Shown: positions 42,894 to 52,021 of the stretch, piece by piece
Layout: every line of letters starts with the position of its first letter
Position numbering within the stretch: position 1 is the stretch's first letter
Assembly: GCA_944391215.1 (NCBI GenBank)
Contig: CALXSR010000011.1
Span: 1-64,000, forward strand
DNA length: 64,000 bases
Direction: 5' to 3'
Origin: an uncultured Clostridia bacterium
GTDB taxonomy: Bacteria > Bacillota > Dehalobacteriia > UBA4068 > CALXSR01
Position numbers and translations under genes: made by a program
The notes under the pieces: generated by a model
Database searches by the model: none
Told to the model about the DNA's origin: nothing
The model's input: the letters and a program-made list of their open reading frames with translations, nothing else

Positions 42894-44311
42894 AGGATTC
42901 CCTCCTTTTTTTCTCCATCTCGGCGGCCAATTCCCAATAAAATAGTAACTAGCATTACCAAAAGCATGGCATAAGAATAAAACACATATGGCGTCACCTG
43001 TAAACCAGTTAAAGGGTTAGCGGTATCCGAGGCAAACCCTAATGTATAAATAACCGCCGGTGTCCAGGGCAGGCAATAAACCAAAGTATTGGATTGTGCA
43101 TCCAATAAATTTGCTGCTCGATAAGGACTAATGCCATATTTTTGGGCTAAAGGTTTGGCAAAAGAAGCGCCAATCGCCAAAATAGCCGGCGCATTTAAGC
43201 CCATCAAGGCCGATAAAATAATAATCATCAATGAAATAACCAGTTCAGCACCTTTAGCGCTTTTCGCCACTTTTTGTAATACCTGCAACAATTTTTGATC
43301 CCCACCACCTTGACGCATAATAGCAATACAAGCAAACAGTAATAAAGCCAAAATACAAACCTGTATCATCCCGCTCAAACCAGAAAAAAGCACGCCATCT
43401 ACAGTACGGTCTAACCCTTGTCCGGAAACGCGGAATAAAGCCGGTATGGTAGAGTTGGCATTATCAATTTGGATAAAATCCATTAAACCAGCTGCAACCG
43501 CTGTTATACTACCGGCAACAATACCAATGGTAGTGGCAATTACAATATCTCCCTTTTTAATCGCCACAAAAACAGTTAGCCCTACTGGCAAAAACATCCA
43601 TAGCGTATTCATATCGTAAGCAGCATTATTATTGATTACCCCACTTGATCCCAATTGGGAGCCGGCAAGAAAAATACCGGCAATCGTAAGAGCGCCTGCA
43701 GCCAAAGCATACTTCAATCGCGAACGGACCACGCCCGGCACATCTACCCCTTGCGAAGTAGCCGAACAAATCGTCGTATCAGATATTGGCGCCAAATTAT
43801 CACCAAAAGCAGCGCCAGAAATAATAGCGCCAGCCAATAAACCAGGATGCGCGCCTAATGCCAGTCCAGCCGGATATAAAACGCCCATACCGGCGGCAAT
43901 GGTTCCGAACCCAGTACCAGAAGATGTGGCAAATAAAGCGGAAGCCAAAAAAGAAATAACTGTAAAAATAGTACTATCTGCGCCTAATCCAGCAGCAATG
44001 CCAGCAATCGCAGCCGATAGCCCGGAATCTCTTAAAATACGGGAAAATACTCCGGCAAACAACCAACAAACCACTGGTAAAATGGCCTCTTTACTAGCCA
44101 TACCATTTACAATCACTTGCCCGTATTGTTTTTTATCTTTGGCCCCAAAAAAGGCAAATAAAATGGCTAAAAAAGCAGGTAACCATAAAGCGCCATCGGA
44201 AATAGAACCAAAGTAAAAGGTAGTTAAAATAATGAAAACAATGAAAATCAAAAATGGTAAAAAGGACATCCAGGGACCGCCATAAAATTCCAATTTTTTC
44301 TCTTCCTGCAT
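42875..44311 (-). CDS. nhaC: Na+/H+ antiporter, NhaC family
   Basis: The 478-residue product has about 11-12 membrane helices and NhaC-type motifs. These include KEAILPVVCWLFAGVFS, SSGTGFGTIAAGMGVLYP, GAIISGAAFGDNLAPISDTTI (the conserved Asp-containing ion site) and LDAQSNTLVYCLPW near the end. It exports Na+ (or exchanges another cationic substrate) for protons at the cytoplasmic membrane. GGAGG sits 8 bases before the start. It overlaps the following vanW gene by 19 bases, an unusual pairing of an ion antiporter with cell-wall genes. Some NhaC-like proteins exchange organic acids, so the substrate is provisional. Confidence 0.87.
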   Translation of the reverse strand: MQEEKKLEFYGGPWMSFLPFLIFIVFIILTTFYFGSISDGALWLPAFLAILFAFFGAKDKKQYGQVIVNGMASKEAILPVVCWLFAGVFSRILRDSGLSAAIAGIAAGLGADSTIFTVISFLASALFATSSGTGFGTIAAGMGVLYPAGLALGAHPGLLAGAIISGAAFGDNLAPISDTTICSATSQGVDVPGVVRSRLKYALAAGALTIAGIFLAGSQLGSSGVINNNAAYDMNTLWMFLPVGLTVFVAIKKGDIVIATTIGIVAGSITAVAAGLMDFIQIDNANSTIPALFRVSGQGLDRTVDGVLFSGLSGMIQVCILALLLFACIAIMRQGGGDQKLLQVLQKVAKSAKGAELVISLMIIILSALMGLNAPAILAIGASFAKPLAQKYGISPYRAANLLDAQSNTLVYCLPWTPAVIYTLGFASDTANPLTGLQVTPYVFYSYAMLLVMLVTILLGIGRRDGEKKEGILCLERG

Positions 44312-44329
44312 AAAAGAGCCTCCTAAAAC

Positions 44330-44378
44330 AAAACCGTTTCCTCGTTCACTATTATTGTAGCGAAAAGGAAACGGTTTT
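44330..44378 (-). terminator. Terminator of the kinase-HPt operon
   Basis: A 12-bp perfect stem AAAACCGTTTCC/GGAAACGGTTTT with a 25-base loop lies 57 bases past the HPt stop; the minus strand continues GTTTTAGG. It sits just upstream of nhaC and could also act in its leader. Confidence 0.65.
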
Positions 44379-44434
44379 ATTTTAAGCCTTTCTTAGCAAA
44401 AACTTAGTTTTTTCTTACGAATTCTTAAGGCTCC

Positions 44435-44812
44435 TTAAGAAAATTTTTTATCCACCTCGTGTAATAAATTTAACACTTGATGATAGTTGTTTACCAGTTG
44501 TTTATAATAAATTTCATAATGACTAACATCTTCTTTTTTTAAGCAACTCAACAGTTTTTCTGCAATACTGCTTAAAGAAAGAAAACCAAGACTAGCGGAT
44601 AAGCCCTTTAAGCTGTGGGTATAAATTTTGGCGTTATCCCAATCATTTCTCTGATATGCTTCCTGCAATAAAGGAAAGGTTTTATCTTCTGGGAACATGC
44701 GAATATACTTTTCATAAAAAGACTCATTATTCATAAAACGATCCAGAGCAATATGTACCGCAATTCCTTCATTTTGCAAATGACTTAAATACTCAGAATT
44801 CATCTTCACCAT
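44435..44812 (-). CDS. Histidine phosphotransfer (HPt) protein
   Basis: The 125-residue product is a helical HPt domain with the phosphoacceptor motif IYTHSLKGLSASLG (His at ~66) and the following AEKLLSCLKKED helix. It overlaps the end of the hybrid kinase gene by 20 bases, so it is the partner relaying phosphate from the kinase receiver domain to a response regulator encoded elsewhere; no DNA-binding output gene is in this operon. Confidence 0.9.
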   Translation of the reverse strand: MVKMNSEYLSHLQNEGIAVHIALDRFMNNESFYEKYIRMFPEDKTFPLLQEAYQRNDWDNAKIYTHSLKGLSASLGFLSLSSIAEKLLSCLKKEDVSHYEIYYKQLVNNYHQVLNLLHEVDKKFS

Positions 44813-47021
44813 CCCTTATCAAATGTTCCTTCATTTTTTCAAACAAACACTCAAAATTAATCGGTTTCGCAATATGATCGTCCATCCCACAAGCAAGGGA
44901 CTCTTCTCTATCTTCACGGAAAGCATTTGCCGTCATGGCAATAATAATAACTTTTGTTGCATCTTCCCGTTTACTTTGCCGAATTTTTTCAGTAGCCGCA
45001 TAACCGTCCATCCTCGGCATTTGCACATCCATTAAAATAAAATTGTAATAACCAACTGGAGAATTCAAAAAAGCCTCGCAAACCGCCTCCCCATTTTCGG
45101 CGCAATCTACCCTTGCCCCGGTTTGATTTAAAAAATCTAAAGCAATTTCCATATTTAGCACATTGTCTTCCGCCAATAAAATATGACAATGGCTAAAATC
45201 AAAAGTATTTTCCTTTTGTTGACAAATGCCTGGTACATTTTTACTATTTTCTATAATAGCCAATAAATCAGAAGAGAAAAGAGGTTTTGTTATGCAACCG
45301 TCAACCAAAGGTAAAATATGCGCTGCAACTGCTGTAATATCATAAACACTTAAAAAAATACGCATGGCCGTCGTTGGAGAAATGCAACGGATTGCTTGCA
45401 AAAAAGAAGCCGCCTTTTCCCTTGGAAAATCCAATAAACAAAATGTATAAGGATATCCTATACTTTTGGCTTGTTCTAATAAGAGCAATATCTCTTCCTG
45501 ATTAGAGCAGTACTGCGCTGAGCAGTTTAAGCTGTTTAATACTTTAACCAAATAACAAGCAATTGTCGTGTCTTGCTGCCAAATCAATATTTTTTCTTTG
45601 CTGGAGAAGGAAAAAGCTTTTTGAATTCCCACTTCCTTGTTATCTACGGCCAACGGTAAATCTACGGTAAAAGTACTTCCTACTCCCAGTTTACTTTCCA
45701 CAGTGATATTCCCATTCATTAAAGTAATTAAGTCTTTCGTAATGGCCAAACCCAAACCAGTACTACCGCTTCCTTTTTGTGTGGCTTGTGCAAAAGGCAA
45801 AAAAATAGTTTGCAAAAATGTTTCACTCATGCCGATACCATCATCTTTTACCGCAAAACGAAGCCGAACCTGTTCTACATCCTCTGCTATTTGTCGAATG
45901 GAAAAAGTGATATGGCCCCCTGTTGGCGTATACTTTATCGCATTGCTCAATAAATTTAATAAAACTTGCTTTAATCGCAAGGTATCGCCTACCAATGATT
46001 CCTTATTTAAACCATACGCTTCTGTGGCAAAAAACACTCCCTTTTCCTTGGCCTGCGTATTTACCATAGAACAAATCGCTTGTACCAATTCTTTAAAAGA
46101 AAACGGTTCTTTTACCAATTCCATTTTGCCGCTTTCTATTTTAGAAAAGTCTAAAATATCATTCACCAAAGTAAGTAAATGATCGGAAGATAAATTCATT
46201 TTATGCAAACAATCCTGTAATTTATCCGGATCATCAATGGCATGTTCCGCCATTTTAATCAAACCAGCTATCGCATTCATTGGCGTTCTAATTTCATGAC
46301 TCATTTGCGATAAGAAATCCCGACGGGCAACGCCTGCTTCCTGCGCTTTTACTAAAGCAGCTTTCAATAAATCTTGATTCTTTTTCTGTGTTGTTAAGTC
46401 GGTAATCGCCAACAAAAACCAATTCTTATCGAAAATATCGATTGGTTGCACATGAAAACACACCCATTTCGCTTCCCCAGATGGCGTTTGGAAAGCACAT
46501 TCCAAATGCTGCCCTTTTTTTATTTCCATCACATGCAGAATGGTTTGTCTTAATAAAATTCGGTCTTCTGGCAAAAGGCAAGAAAAGAAAATATCCGCTT
46601 GATTGTAAACTTGCTTGATCGATAATCCTAAAATTTCATTGAGGCTTTCACTAATATGGATAAAACGGTGTTCCGATAAAGAATAAAGTAAATAGGTATC
46701 CTCCATATGCTCCACAAGCAACTGAAATGCATTTTCACGAGCAATCAACTGACAATTTCGTTGTTGAATTTTTTTCCAATAGTAGCCCAAAATTCCCACA
46801 ACAATAACACAAATACTTAAAATCACTAAAAGAATTGGCCAATAAAATTCATTAGATTGCGATAAATCAGCATGTAATATTCCTTGTGCCGGATCAGGAT
46901 AATATAATAAATCTACAATCAAAGCTTTTTGCCAAGCACCAAGACCCAAACCAACCAGTAAACATGTCCCCACCAAGCAGCAAATAGCAGTACGTAAATT
47001 TGTTCTATTATCAAAGTTCAT
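44793..47021 (-). CDS. Hybrid sensor histidine kinase with two receiver domains
   Basis: The 742-residue product has two membrane helices (~10-30 and ~60-82) bounding a short external loop of ~30 residues. A PAS domain (~95-215), HisKA with MSHEIRTPMNAI (His at ~241) and the HATPase boxes NLLSNAIKYTP, VKDDGIGM and GSTGLGLAI follow. A first receiver is degenerate (LLDFPREKA, SVYD, TKPLF, ~480-600), and a second is complete (LLAEDN, ILMDVQMPRMDG with phosphoacceptor Asp, MTANA, AKPI, ~620-735). It feeds the overlapping HPt protein. The small sensor loop gives no hint of the signal; the PAS domain may detect a cytosolic or membrane cue. Confidence 0.93.
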   Translation of the reverse strand: MNFDNRTNLRTAICCLVGTCLLVGLGLGAWQKALIVDLLYYPDPAQGILHADLSQSNEFYWPILLVILSICVIVVGILGYYWKKIQQRNCQLIARENAFQLLVEHMEDTYLLYSLSEHRFIHISESLNEILGLSIKQVYNQADIFFSCLLPEDRILLRQTILHVMEIKKGQHLECAFQTPSGEAKWVCFHVQPIDIFDKNWFLLAITDLTTQKKNQDLLKAALVKAQEAGVARRDFLSQMSHEIRTPMNAIAGLIKMAEHAIDDPDKLQDCLHKMNLSSDHLLTLVNDILDFSKIESGKMELVKEPFSFKELVQAICSMVNTQAKEKGVFFATEAYGLNKESLVGDTLRLKQVLLNLLSNAIKYTPTGGHITFSIRQIAEDVEQVRLRFAVKDDGIGMSETFLQTIFLPFAQATQKGSGSTGLGLAITKDLITLMNGNITVESKLGVGSTFTVDLPLAVDNKEVGIQKAFSFSSKEKILIWQQDTTIACYLVKVLNSLNCSAQYCSNQEEILLLLEQAKSIGYPYTFCLLDFPREKAASFLQAIRCISPTTAMRIFLSVYDITAVAAHILPLVDGCITKPLFSSDLLAIIENSKNVPGICQQKENTFDFSHCHILLAEDNVLNMEIALDFLNQTGARVDCAENGEAVCEAFLNSPVGYYNFILMDVQMPRMDGYAATEKIRQSKREDATKVIIIAMTANAFREDREESLACGMDDHIAKPINFECLFEKMKEHLIRDGEDEF

Positions 47022-47293
47022 TCCAACACTTCCTCAAGGTTGTTCCCCAAGTATCTCGTAAGCCAACAAAGTTCTATACATTCTTCTAATTATATACATT
47101 TTGTGACCCAAATAGCCTAAGAATGATTATAGTCAGAAAACGCAGCTCCGTCAATGTAAAATCAATCTTTGTCGAAAAGATTCGAAAAAAACCGCCTCAT
47201 AGAAAAACGCATACATTTTCACTTCTATTCAATAAAAAGAGAATAATTGATAAACGCGCCAATTCTGCGACTCACTTTATCGCCCCCACTTGC

Positions 47294-47343
47294 TTGACAA
47301 AAAAGAAGCAAATATTTATAATTGCAAATAGAAATTATTTGCA
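47294..47343 (+). promoter_or_regulatory. Consensus promoter with Fur-family palindromic operator
   Basis: TTGACA (47294-47299), 17 bases, TATAAT (47317-47322) is a perfect sigma-A promoter. Immediately after it, TGCAAATA-GAAAT-TATTTGCA (47323-47343) is a perfect 8-5-8 inverted repeat covering the transcription start. A Fur-family repressor gene is in the operon it drives, so autoregulation is likely. Confidence 0.82.
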
Positions 47344-47369
47344 TTTATAGTAGAAGGGAATCAAATCAC

Positions 47370-48221
47370 ATGTGGGATCTTATCTTAGACACGATCTTAG
47401 ACACCTTAAAAATTATACCGATTTTGCTCATTTTTTACCTCTTTATGGAATTACTAGAACGCAAAACAGACTTCAGTTCTTTCATGCAAAATAAATTGCA
47501 TCGTTTTGGGCCCTGTATTGGCGCTCTTTTAGGTTGTATTCCGCAATGCGGTTTTTCCACTGCTTGCGCCGCTTTATATAATCAGGGACTCATTGGGGCC
47601 GGTATTTTAATTGCTGTTTTTTTATCGACCTCCGACGAAGCGATTCCTATTTTATTTGCTCATTTTTCAGACTTCTCTCTCATACTAGAATTACTATTAT
47701 GGAAGGTATTGATTGCCATTGTAGCCGGGTATTTTCTGCAATTTACCATATTCCGAAACGAAAAAAACGATGTCCGTTCCTATGACCATTCCGACGACTG
47801 TATCCTGGGAGATGATTGCCATTGTCAGGAAGAAGACTCATTATTAAAATGTGCCATACTGCATACCATAAAAATTTCTCTTTTCATTTTGCTAACCATG
47901 ATTGTGGTAAATATCGTAGTTTATGTAATCGGTATGGAAAATCTGCAAAATTTACTGTTAACCAATAGCGTTTTTCAACCTTGCCTTACCGCACTTATTG
48001 GTTTAATTCCAGGCTGCACAACTTCCGTGTTATTAACCGAACTTTTCTTAAATGGCAGCCTAAGTTTTGGCTCTACCATTGCGGGCCTTTCTTCCGGCGC
48101 TGGATTTGGGTACTTAGTTTTAATGAAAGGAAAAAATAAGAAAAATGCGTTGCGTATTATTTTTTATACCTTTTTCACTGCGGCTGTTTTTGGCATGTTA
48201 ATCCAGCAAATTATGATATAA
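47370..48221 (+). CDS. Putative 10-TM heavy-metal exporter (ArsP_2-like)
   Basis: The 283-residue product starts at ATG 47370, after AGAAGGGA. It has two repeated membrane halves with the twin motifs LLGCIPQCGFSTACAALYNQGLIGAGILIAVFLSTSDEAI (~48-87) and LIGLIPGCTTSVLLTELFLNGSLSFGSTIAGLSSGAGFG (~210-250). The central loop is His/Cys/Asp-rich (SYDHSDDCILGDDCHCQEED, ~137-156), a likely metal-binding segment. The two-half architecture resembles predicted efflux permeases of the ArsP_2 / SO_0444 group for Cu, Zn or arsenical export. It leads an operon with a Fur-type repressor, which points to metal-controlled export or uptake. Confidence 0.82.
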   Translation: MWDLILDTILDTLKIIPILLIFYLFMELLERKTDFSSFMQNKLHRFGPCIGALLGCIPQCGFSTACAALYNQGLIGAGILIAVFLSTSDEAIPILFAHFSDFSLILELLLWKVLIAIVAGYFLQFTIFRNEKNDVRSYDHSDDCILGDDCHCQEEDSLLKCAILHTIKISLFILLTMIVVNIVVYVIGMENLQNLLLTNSVFQPCLTALIGLIPGCTTSVLLTELFLNGSLSFGSTIAGLSSGAGFGYLVLMKGKNKKNALRIIFYTFFTAAVFGMLIQQIMI

Positions 48222-48244
48222 TAAACAAAAGGATGGAATGCGTC

Positions 48245-48697
48245 ATGGAAAAAATAGAATTATTATTAAAAAAAGCAGATTTAAAATATACCAAACAGAG
48301 AGAAGGCATCTTATCTGTTTTATTACAAAATGAAAAACAGTTGCGGGCCGAAGATATTTATTTGGCTTTACAAAATAATGGCAAAGAATATAGCCTTTCT
48401 ACCATTTACCGTAATTTAATTAGTTTAGAACAAGCCGGTATTGTAGAAAAAACCGATATTCCCAGTCATAATGGGCAGTTTTTTCATTTAAAAACAGAAA
48501 AACATCTTCATCAGTTGATTTGTATTTCTTGTAAAGATACTTATCCAATCGATGAATGTCCGCTAGAGCCTTATCTTCACGAAATAGGTCAAAAACAGGG
48601 CTTTCAAGTATTGGGTCACTCTTTTGAAATATTCGGGCTATGTCCGCATTGTCAACAAAAAAATAGCGAAAGAGAGTTAGCGCATGAGAAAAAGTGA
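48245..48697 (+). CDS. Fur family metalloregulator
   Basis: ATG 48245 is preferred over ATG 48233 because GGATGG lies at workable distance only for the former. The ~150-residue product has the winged helix (KYTKQREGILSVLLQNEKQLRAEDIYLAL, STIYRNLISLEQAGIVEK) and a dimer domain. Metal-binding residues include the His cluster EKHLHQLICISCKD (HxHxxxxCxxC) and the terminal CPHC. The CxxC pairs point to a structural zinc. Whether it is Zur-, Fur- or PerR-like cannot be settled by motif. It likely binds the palindrome at 47323-47343. Confidence 0.9.
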   Translation: MEKIELLLKKADLKYTKQREGILSVLLQNEKQLRAEDIYLALQNNGKEYSLSTIYRNLISLEQAGIVEKTDIPSHNGQFFHLKTEKHLHQLICISCKDTYPIDECPLEPYLHEIGQKQGFQVLGHSFEIFGLCPHCQQKNSERELAHEKK

Positions 48698-49541
48698 AAC
48701 TTGCTATAATGTCATTTTTCCAATTTGGTTTTTACTCCTTTTCCCTATCGGTTGGCTTTTGGTATTACCGGCCAATTTTATTGTGGATTCCATGATACTT
48801 ATTACCGCATTAAAAATGCAGCATATTCCCAACCGTATGTCTATTTTCAAACAAAGCATTATCAAAGTTTGGATTTTTGGCTTTACTGCCGATATGATTG
48901 GCGCAGCTTTGCTTTTTTGCAGCCAAATGAGCCTGGGAGACTGGTGGATTGAATATATTACCATTCCTTTGGCCACCAATCCTTTTGATAACTGGTATGC
49001 CCTTCTTTTTACTGCAGCAGCAATTGCCTTGGCCGCATTATTCATTTACTTTTTTAATTATAAGTTTTCTTTTTACGAGATACCTTTACAACAAAAACAA
49101 AAAAAGACCATTGCATTGGTGTTGGCCTTGGTTACGGCACCTTATTTATTGTTGATTCCCAGTCAGCTTATTTATAACGGAGAAAATGGGAATCGGCCCG
49201 AATTATTATGTTTTACCAATCATTTTGTGACCCATACGCAAAGCAGTACCCAAATTATGCAAAACGGCCAGGAATATTCTTTCCCTGACCAATACAGTAC
49301 TGCCTTTACCAATGGCATCAATACTGCGAATCAGGTAAAAATGCCGCATTTAAAAGAAACCGAACCTACTTTTACCGCTTATTTTTATAGTTCCTCTTAT
49401 CCTGACGATAAAACGTCCTTCCCTTTTTGGCAAGCGGATAATGAACAAAGTACCATTTACTATTTTCAATATGAAAATAAAATATATCAGGTGAAAGAAA
49501 AATACAGTGCTTCGATTGCAAGCGGCTTACAAATACCATAA
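48684..49541 (+). CDS. Membrane protein of unknown function
   Basis: The family is not recognised. The 285-residue product has four or five predicted membrane helices in its first ~165 residues (FPIWFLLLFPIGWLLVLPANFI; FGFTADMIGAALLF; ALLFTAAAIALAALFIYFFNY; TIALVLALVTAPYLLLI). A ~120-residue polar C-terminal domain follows that is probably extracytoplasmic (NHFVTHTQSSTQIMQNGQEYSF onward). It overlaps the fur gene by 14 bases and ends at a strong terminator, so it is part of the same metal-regulated operon. A role beside the exporter is likely but undefined. Confidence 0.7.
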   Translation: MRKSETCYNVIFPIWFLLLFPIGWLLVLPANFIVDSMILITALKMQHIPNRMSIFKQSIIKVWIFGFTADMIGAALLFCSQMSLGDWWIEYITIPLATNPFDNWYALLFTAAAIALAALFIYFFNYKFSFYEIPLQQKQKKTIALVLALVTAPYLLLIPSQLIYNGENGNRPELLCFTNHFVTHTQSSTQIMQNGQEYSFPDQYSTAFTNGINTANQVKMPHLKETEPTFTAYFYSSSYPDDKTSFPFWQADNEQSTIYYFQYENKIYQVKEKYSASIASGLQIP

Positions 49542-49570
49542 AAAGGAAGGATATTATCCTTCCTTTTTAT
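49540..49570 (+). terminator. Terminator of the exporter-fur operon
   Basis: A 13-bp perfect stem AAAAAGGAAGGAT/ATCCTTCCTTTTT with a 3-base loop starts within the stop codon. Confidence 0.9.
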
Positions 49571-49600
49571 TTGCTTAATTTTTTACTTTTCTATCTTATA

Positions 49601-49647
49601 TATGTAACCAAATTTATGTAACCAAATAGCAAGTTACGTAACGAAAT
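49601..49647. repeat. Three short direct repeats
   Basis: TATGTAACCAAAT occurs at 49601-49613 and 49615-49627; TACGTAACGAAAT at 49635-49647 differs at two bases. They lie in the gap between two convergent operons. Their role is unknown. Confidence 0.45.
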
Positions 49648-49665
49648 ACAACAATAACCGATTCT

Positions 49666-50244
49666 TTACTTTTCTGTTAATGCTTCCCCGGCTGCAAAAG
49701 CATCTAAATTAACCTGCAAGAACTTTTGCGGTACCAATTTGGTAATTACCGTAATCCAAGTTTCCCGATCTATATTCATGTATTTGGAAAGCGCGCCTAA
49801 TAGAACGACATTAGCCGCTTTATCACTACCGCAATCCCGTGCTGCATGTAAGGCATCAAAAATTAAAACATTTTTGCACTTACTGCGAATTTGTTCCAAT
49901 ACATCATCAGGATATTTGGCAACCCCCGTCACCACCGGCATAGGATTCATTTTTTGGTCATTAACAATAATTTGGCCATCTTCCTTTAACCAGTGCAGCC
50001 AACGTAATGCTTCCAATTTTTCAAAAGCCATAATCATATCGGCAGTACCCGGCTCTATAATAGGAGAATATACTTTATCGCCAAAACGAACTTGCGTTAC
50101 AACGCTACCGCCTCTTTGGCTCATGCCATGAATTTCTGAAACCTTTACGTCCTGTCCGGTGCTCAAAGCAACTTGAGAAAGAATACGGCTGGCCAAAATG
50201 GTACCCTGGCCACCGACTCCCACAATCAAAATATTTTTTACCAT
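49666..50244 (-). CDS. iorB: Indolepyruvate ferredoxin oxidoreductase, beta subunit
   Basis: The 192-residue product starts at ATG 50244, after AAAGGAGAG; the longer frame lacks a site. It has the 2-oxoacid oxidoreductase gamma-type fold: NILIVGVGGQGTILASRIL (~3-21), EIHGMSQRGGSVVTQVRFG (~42-60) and NVVLLGALSKYM (~150). With IorA it oxidatively decarboxylates aryl pyruvates to aryl-acetyl-CoA, passing electrons to ferredoxin. The gene is 4 bases downstream of iorA. Confidence 0.94.
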   Translation of the reverse strand: MVKNILIVGVGGQGTILASRILSQVALSTGQDVKVSEIHGMSQRGGSVVTQVRFGDKVYSPIIEPGTADMIMAFEKLEALRWLHWLKEDGQIIVNDQKMNPMPVVTGVAKYPDDVLEQIRSKCKNVLIFDALHAARDCGSDKAANVVLLGALSKYMNIDRETWITVITKLVPQKFLQVNLDAFAAGEALTEK

Positions 50245-50248
50245 TTTA

Positions 50249-51982
50249 TTACTCTCCTTTCTCAATGGCCCCGAAAGGACATAATTGCATACAAAGACCG
50301 CAACCCACGCAAGTGGAGTCATTGATTTCCGCTTTCCCATTTTCATCTTTCCCGATGCAAGGGCAACCGGACTTCATGCACATTCCGCAACCGGTACATT
50401 TTTCTTTATTAATATAGAAAGCCGGTTTCATTTGCTTTTTATCCAACAAAATGCAAGGACGGCGTGTAATAATCACGGAGGGCTCTTCCGCAACCAATTC
50501 TTCCTTTACGGCTTTCATCGTCGCTTCAATATCGGCCGGATCAACCACTTGCACCCTTTTTACGCCGCAGGCCCGGCAGATACCTTCAATATCTACAATA
50601 GGAGCTGGCTCCCCTTTGGCATTAAAACCGGTAGTCGGATTATCTTGATGACCAGTCATAGCGGTAATGCGGTTATCCATAATTACCACTGTAATATTCG
50701 ATTGATTATAAACAGCATTTATAATACCGGTAATCCCAGAATGCATAAAAGTAGAATCCCCAATTACCGCTACCGTGTGTTTGCTAAATTCTTTCCCACG
50801 CGCTTTTTCCATACCATGGGCTAAACCGATACTAGCCCCCATGCAAATAATAATATCCATCGCATTCAAAGGCGGCGTAGCGCCCAAGGAATAACAGCCG
50901 ATATCCCCGGTAACATTTACTTTTAACTTACTAAGCACATAGAAAATACCACGATGTGGACAGCCAGGGCATAATACCGGCGGGCGACCAACCGCCGCAC
51001 TTTCTTCTTTACATTGCAAACAATCGCCGGCAATTTCTTGCCGAATCATTTCTGTAAACACTTCTCCGCATCTAGGAAAATGCTCTTTGCCGGATATTGC
51101 AATCCCCCAACTTTTCACTTCCTGCTCTATCAAAGGATCCAATTCTTCTACTACATATAAATCTTTTACGGAAGCAGCAAATGCTTCAATTTTCTTCCGA
51201 GGCAATGGCCAACTAAAGCCAAGCTTTAAAATGGAAGCTTCCGGCAGCGCTTCTTTCACATATTGATATAAAACGCCGCTTACAATGATACCCACTTCCT
51301 TGCTATTCATTTCCACTCGATTTAAGGAAGTTTCTTCGCTAAACTTTTGCAGTTCCAATAATCTTTGTTCTACCACAGCATGACGTTTTCGAGCCACAGC
51401 TGGCATCACTACATATTTGCTGGCATCTTTTACATAAGGTTTTAATTCCTGTTCTTTTCTGTCATGCACTTCCACCAAAGATTGCGAATGGCAAACCCGG
51501 GTCGTCATACGCATAAAAACAGGCGTATCAAATTTTTCACTTATTTCATAAGCTTCTTTCACAAAATCCAAACATTCCTGGCTATCGGCAGGTTCTATCA
51601 TCGGTATTTTGGCAAAACGGGCATAATAACGGTTATCCTGTTCGTCTTGGGAACTATGCATGCCCGGATCATCAGCGCTTACAATCACCAATCCACCATT
51701 GATGCCAGTATAAGAAGAAGTAAACAAGGGATCAGCCGCCACATTAACGCCAACATGTTTCATGGTTACCATGGAACGAACACCACCTACAGCAGCACCA
51801 ATCGCCACCTCCATGGCTACTTTTTCATTGGGCGCCCATTCGGCATAAATTTCATCATATTTGGCCATATTTTCCGGTATTTCCGTACTGGGCGTACCAG
51901 GATAGGCCGATAATACTTTTACGCCTGCTTCATAAGCGCCTCTTGCTACCGCTTCATTTCCGGTTAGCAATACTTTGCTCAT
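50249..51982 (-). CDS. iorA: Indolepyruvate ferredoxin oxidoreductase, alpha subunit
   Basis: The ~577-residue product starts at MSKVLLTGN (tandem ATGs at 51982/51985, AGGG 8 bases before). The pyruvate-type domain I (SKVLLTGNEAVARGAYEAGVKVLSAYPGTPSTEI) is followed by the TPP-binding region (GDIGCYSLGATPPLNAMD; CMGASIGLAHGM; VIGDSTFMHSGI with the GDx..N motif). Two 4Fe-4S clusters sit at the C-terminus (CTGCGMCMKSGCPCIG; CVGCGLCMQLCPFGAI). It converts indole-3-pyruvate and related aryl pyruvates with CoA to aryl-acetyl-CoA. It is third in an operon with a symporter, aryl-acetate CoA ligase and iorB, i.e. aromatic amino acid fermentation. Confidence 0.95.
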   Translation of the reverse strand: MSKVLLTGNEAVARGAYEAGVKVLSAYPGTPSTEIPENMAKYDEIYAEWAPNEKVAMEVAIGAAVGGVRSMVTMKHVGVNVAADPLFTSSYTGINGGLVIVSADDPGMHSSQDEQDNRYYARFAKIPMIEPADSQECLDFVKEAYEISEKFDTPVFMRMTTRVCHSQSLVEVHDRKEQELKPYVKDASKYVVMPAVARKRHAVVEQRLLELQKFSEETSLNRVEMNSKEVGIIVSGVLYQYVKEALPEASILKLGFSWPLPRKKIEAFAASVKDLYVVEELDPLIEQEVKSWGIAISGKEHFPRCGEVFTEMIRQEIAGDCLQCKEESAAVGRPPVLCPGCPHRGIFYVLSKLKVNVTGDIGCYSLGATPPLNAMDIIICMGASIGLAHGMEKARGKEFSKHTVAVIGDSTFMHSGITGIINAVYNQSNITVVIMDNRITAMTGHQDNPTTGFNAKGEPAPIVDIEGICRACGVKRVQVVDPADIEATMKAVKEELVAEEPSVIITRRPCILLDKKQMKPAFYINKEKCTGCGMCMKSGCPCIGKDENGKAEINDSTCVGCGLCMQLCPFGAIEKGE

Positions 51983-52021
51983 CATTCTCACCCTATTTCT
52001 TTCTATTTCAATTTTCTAAAA

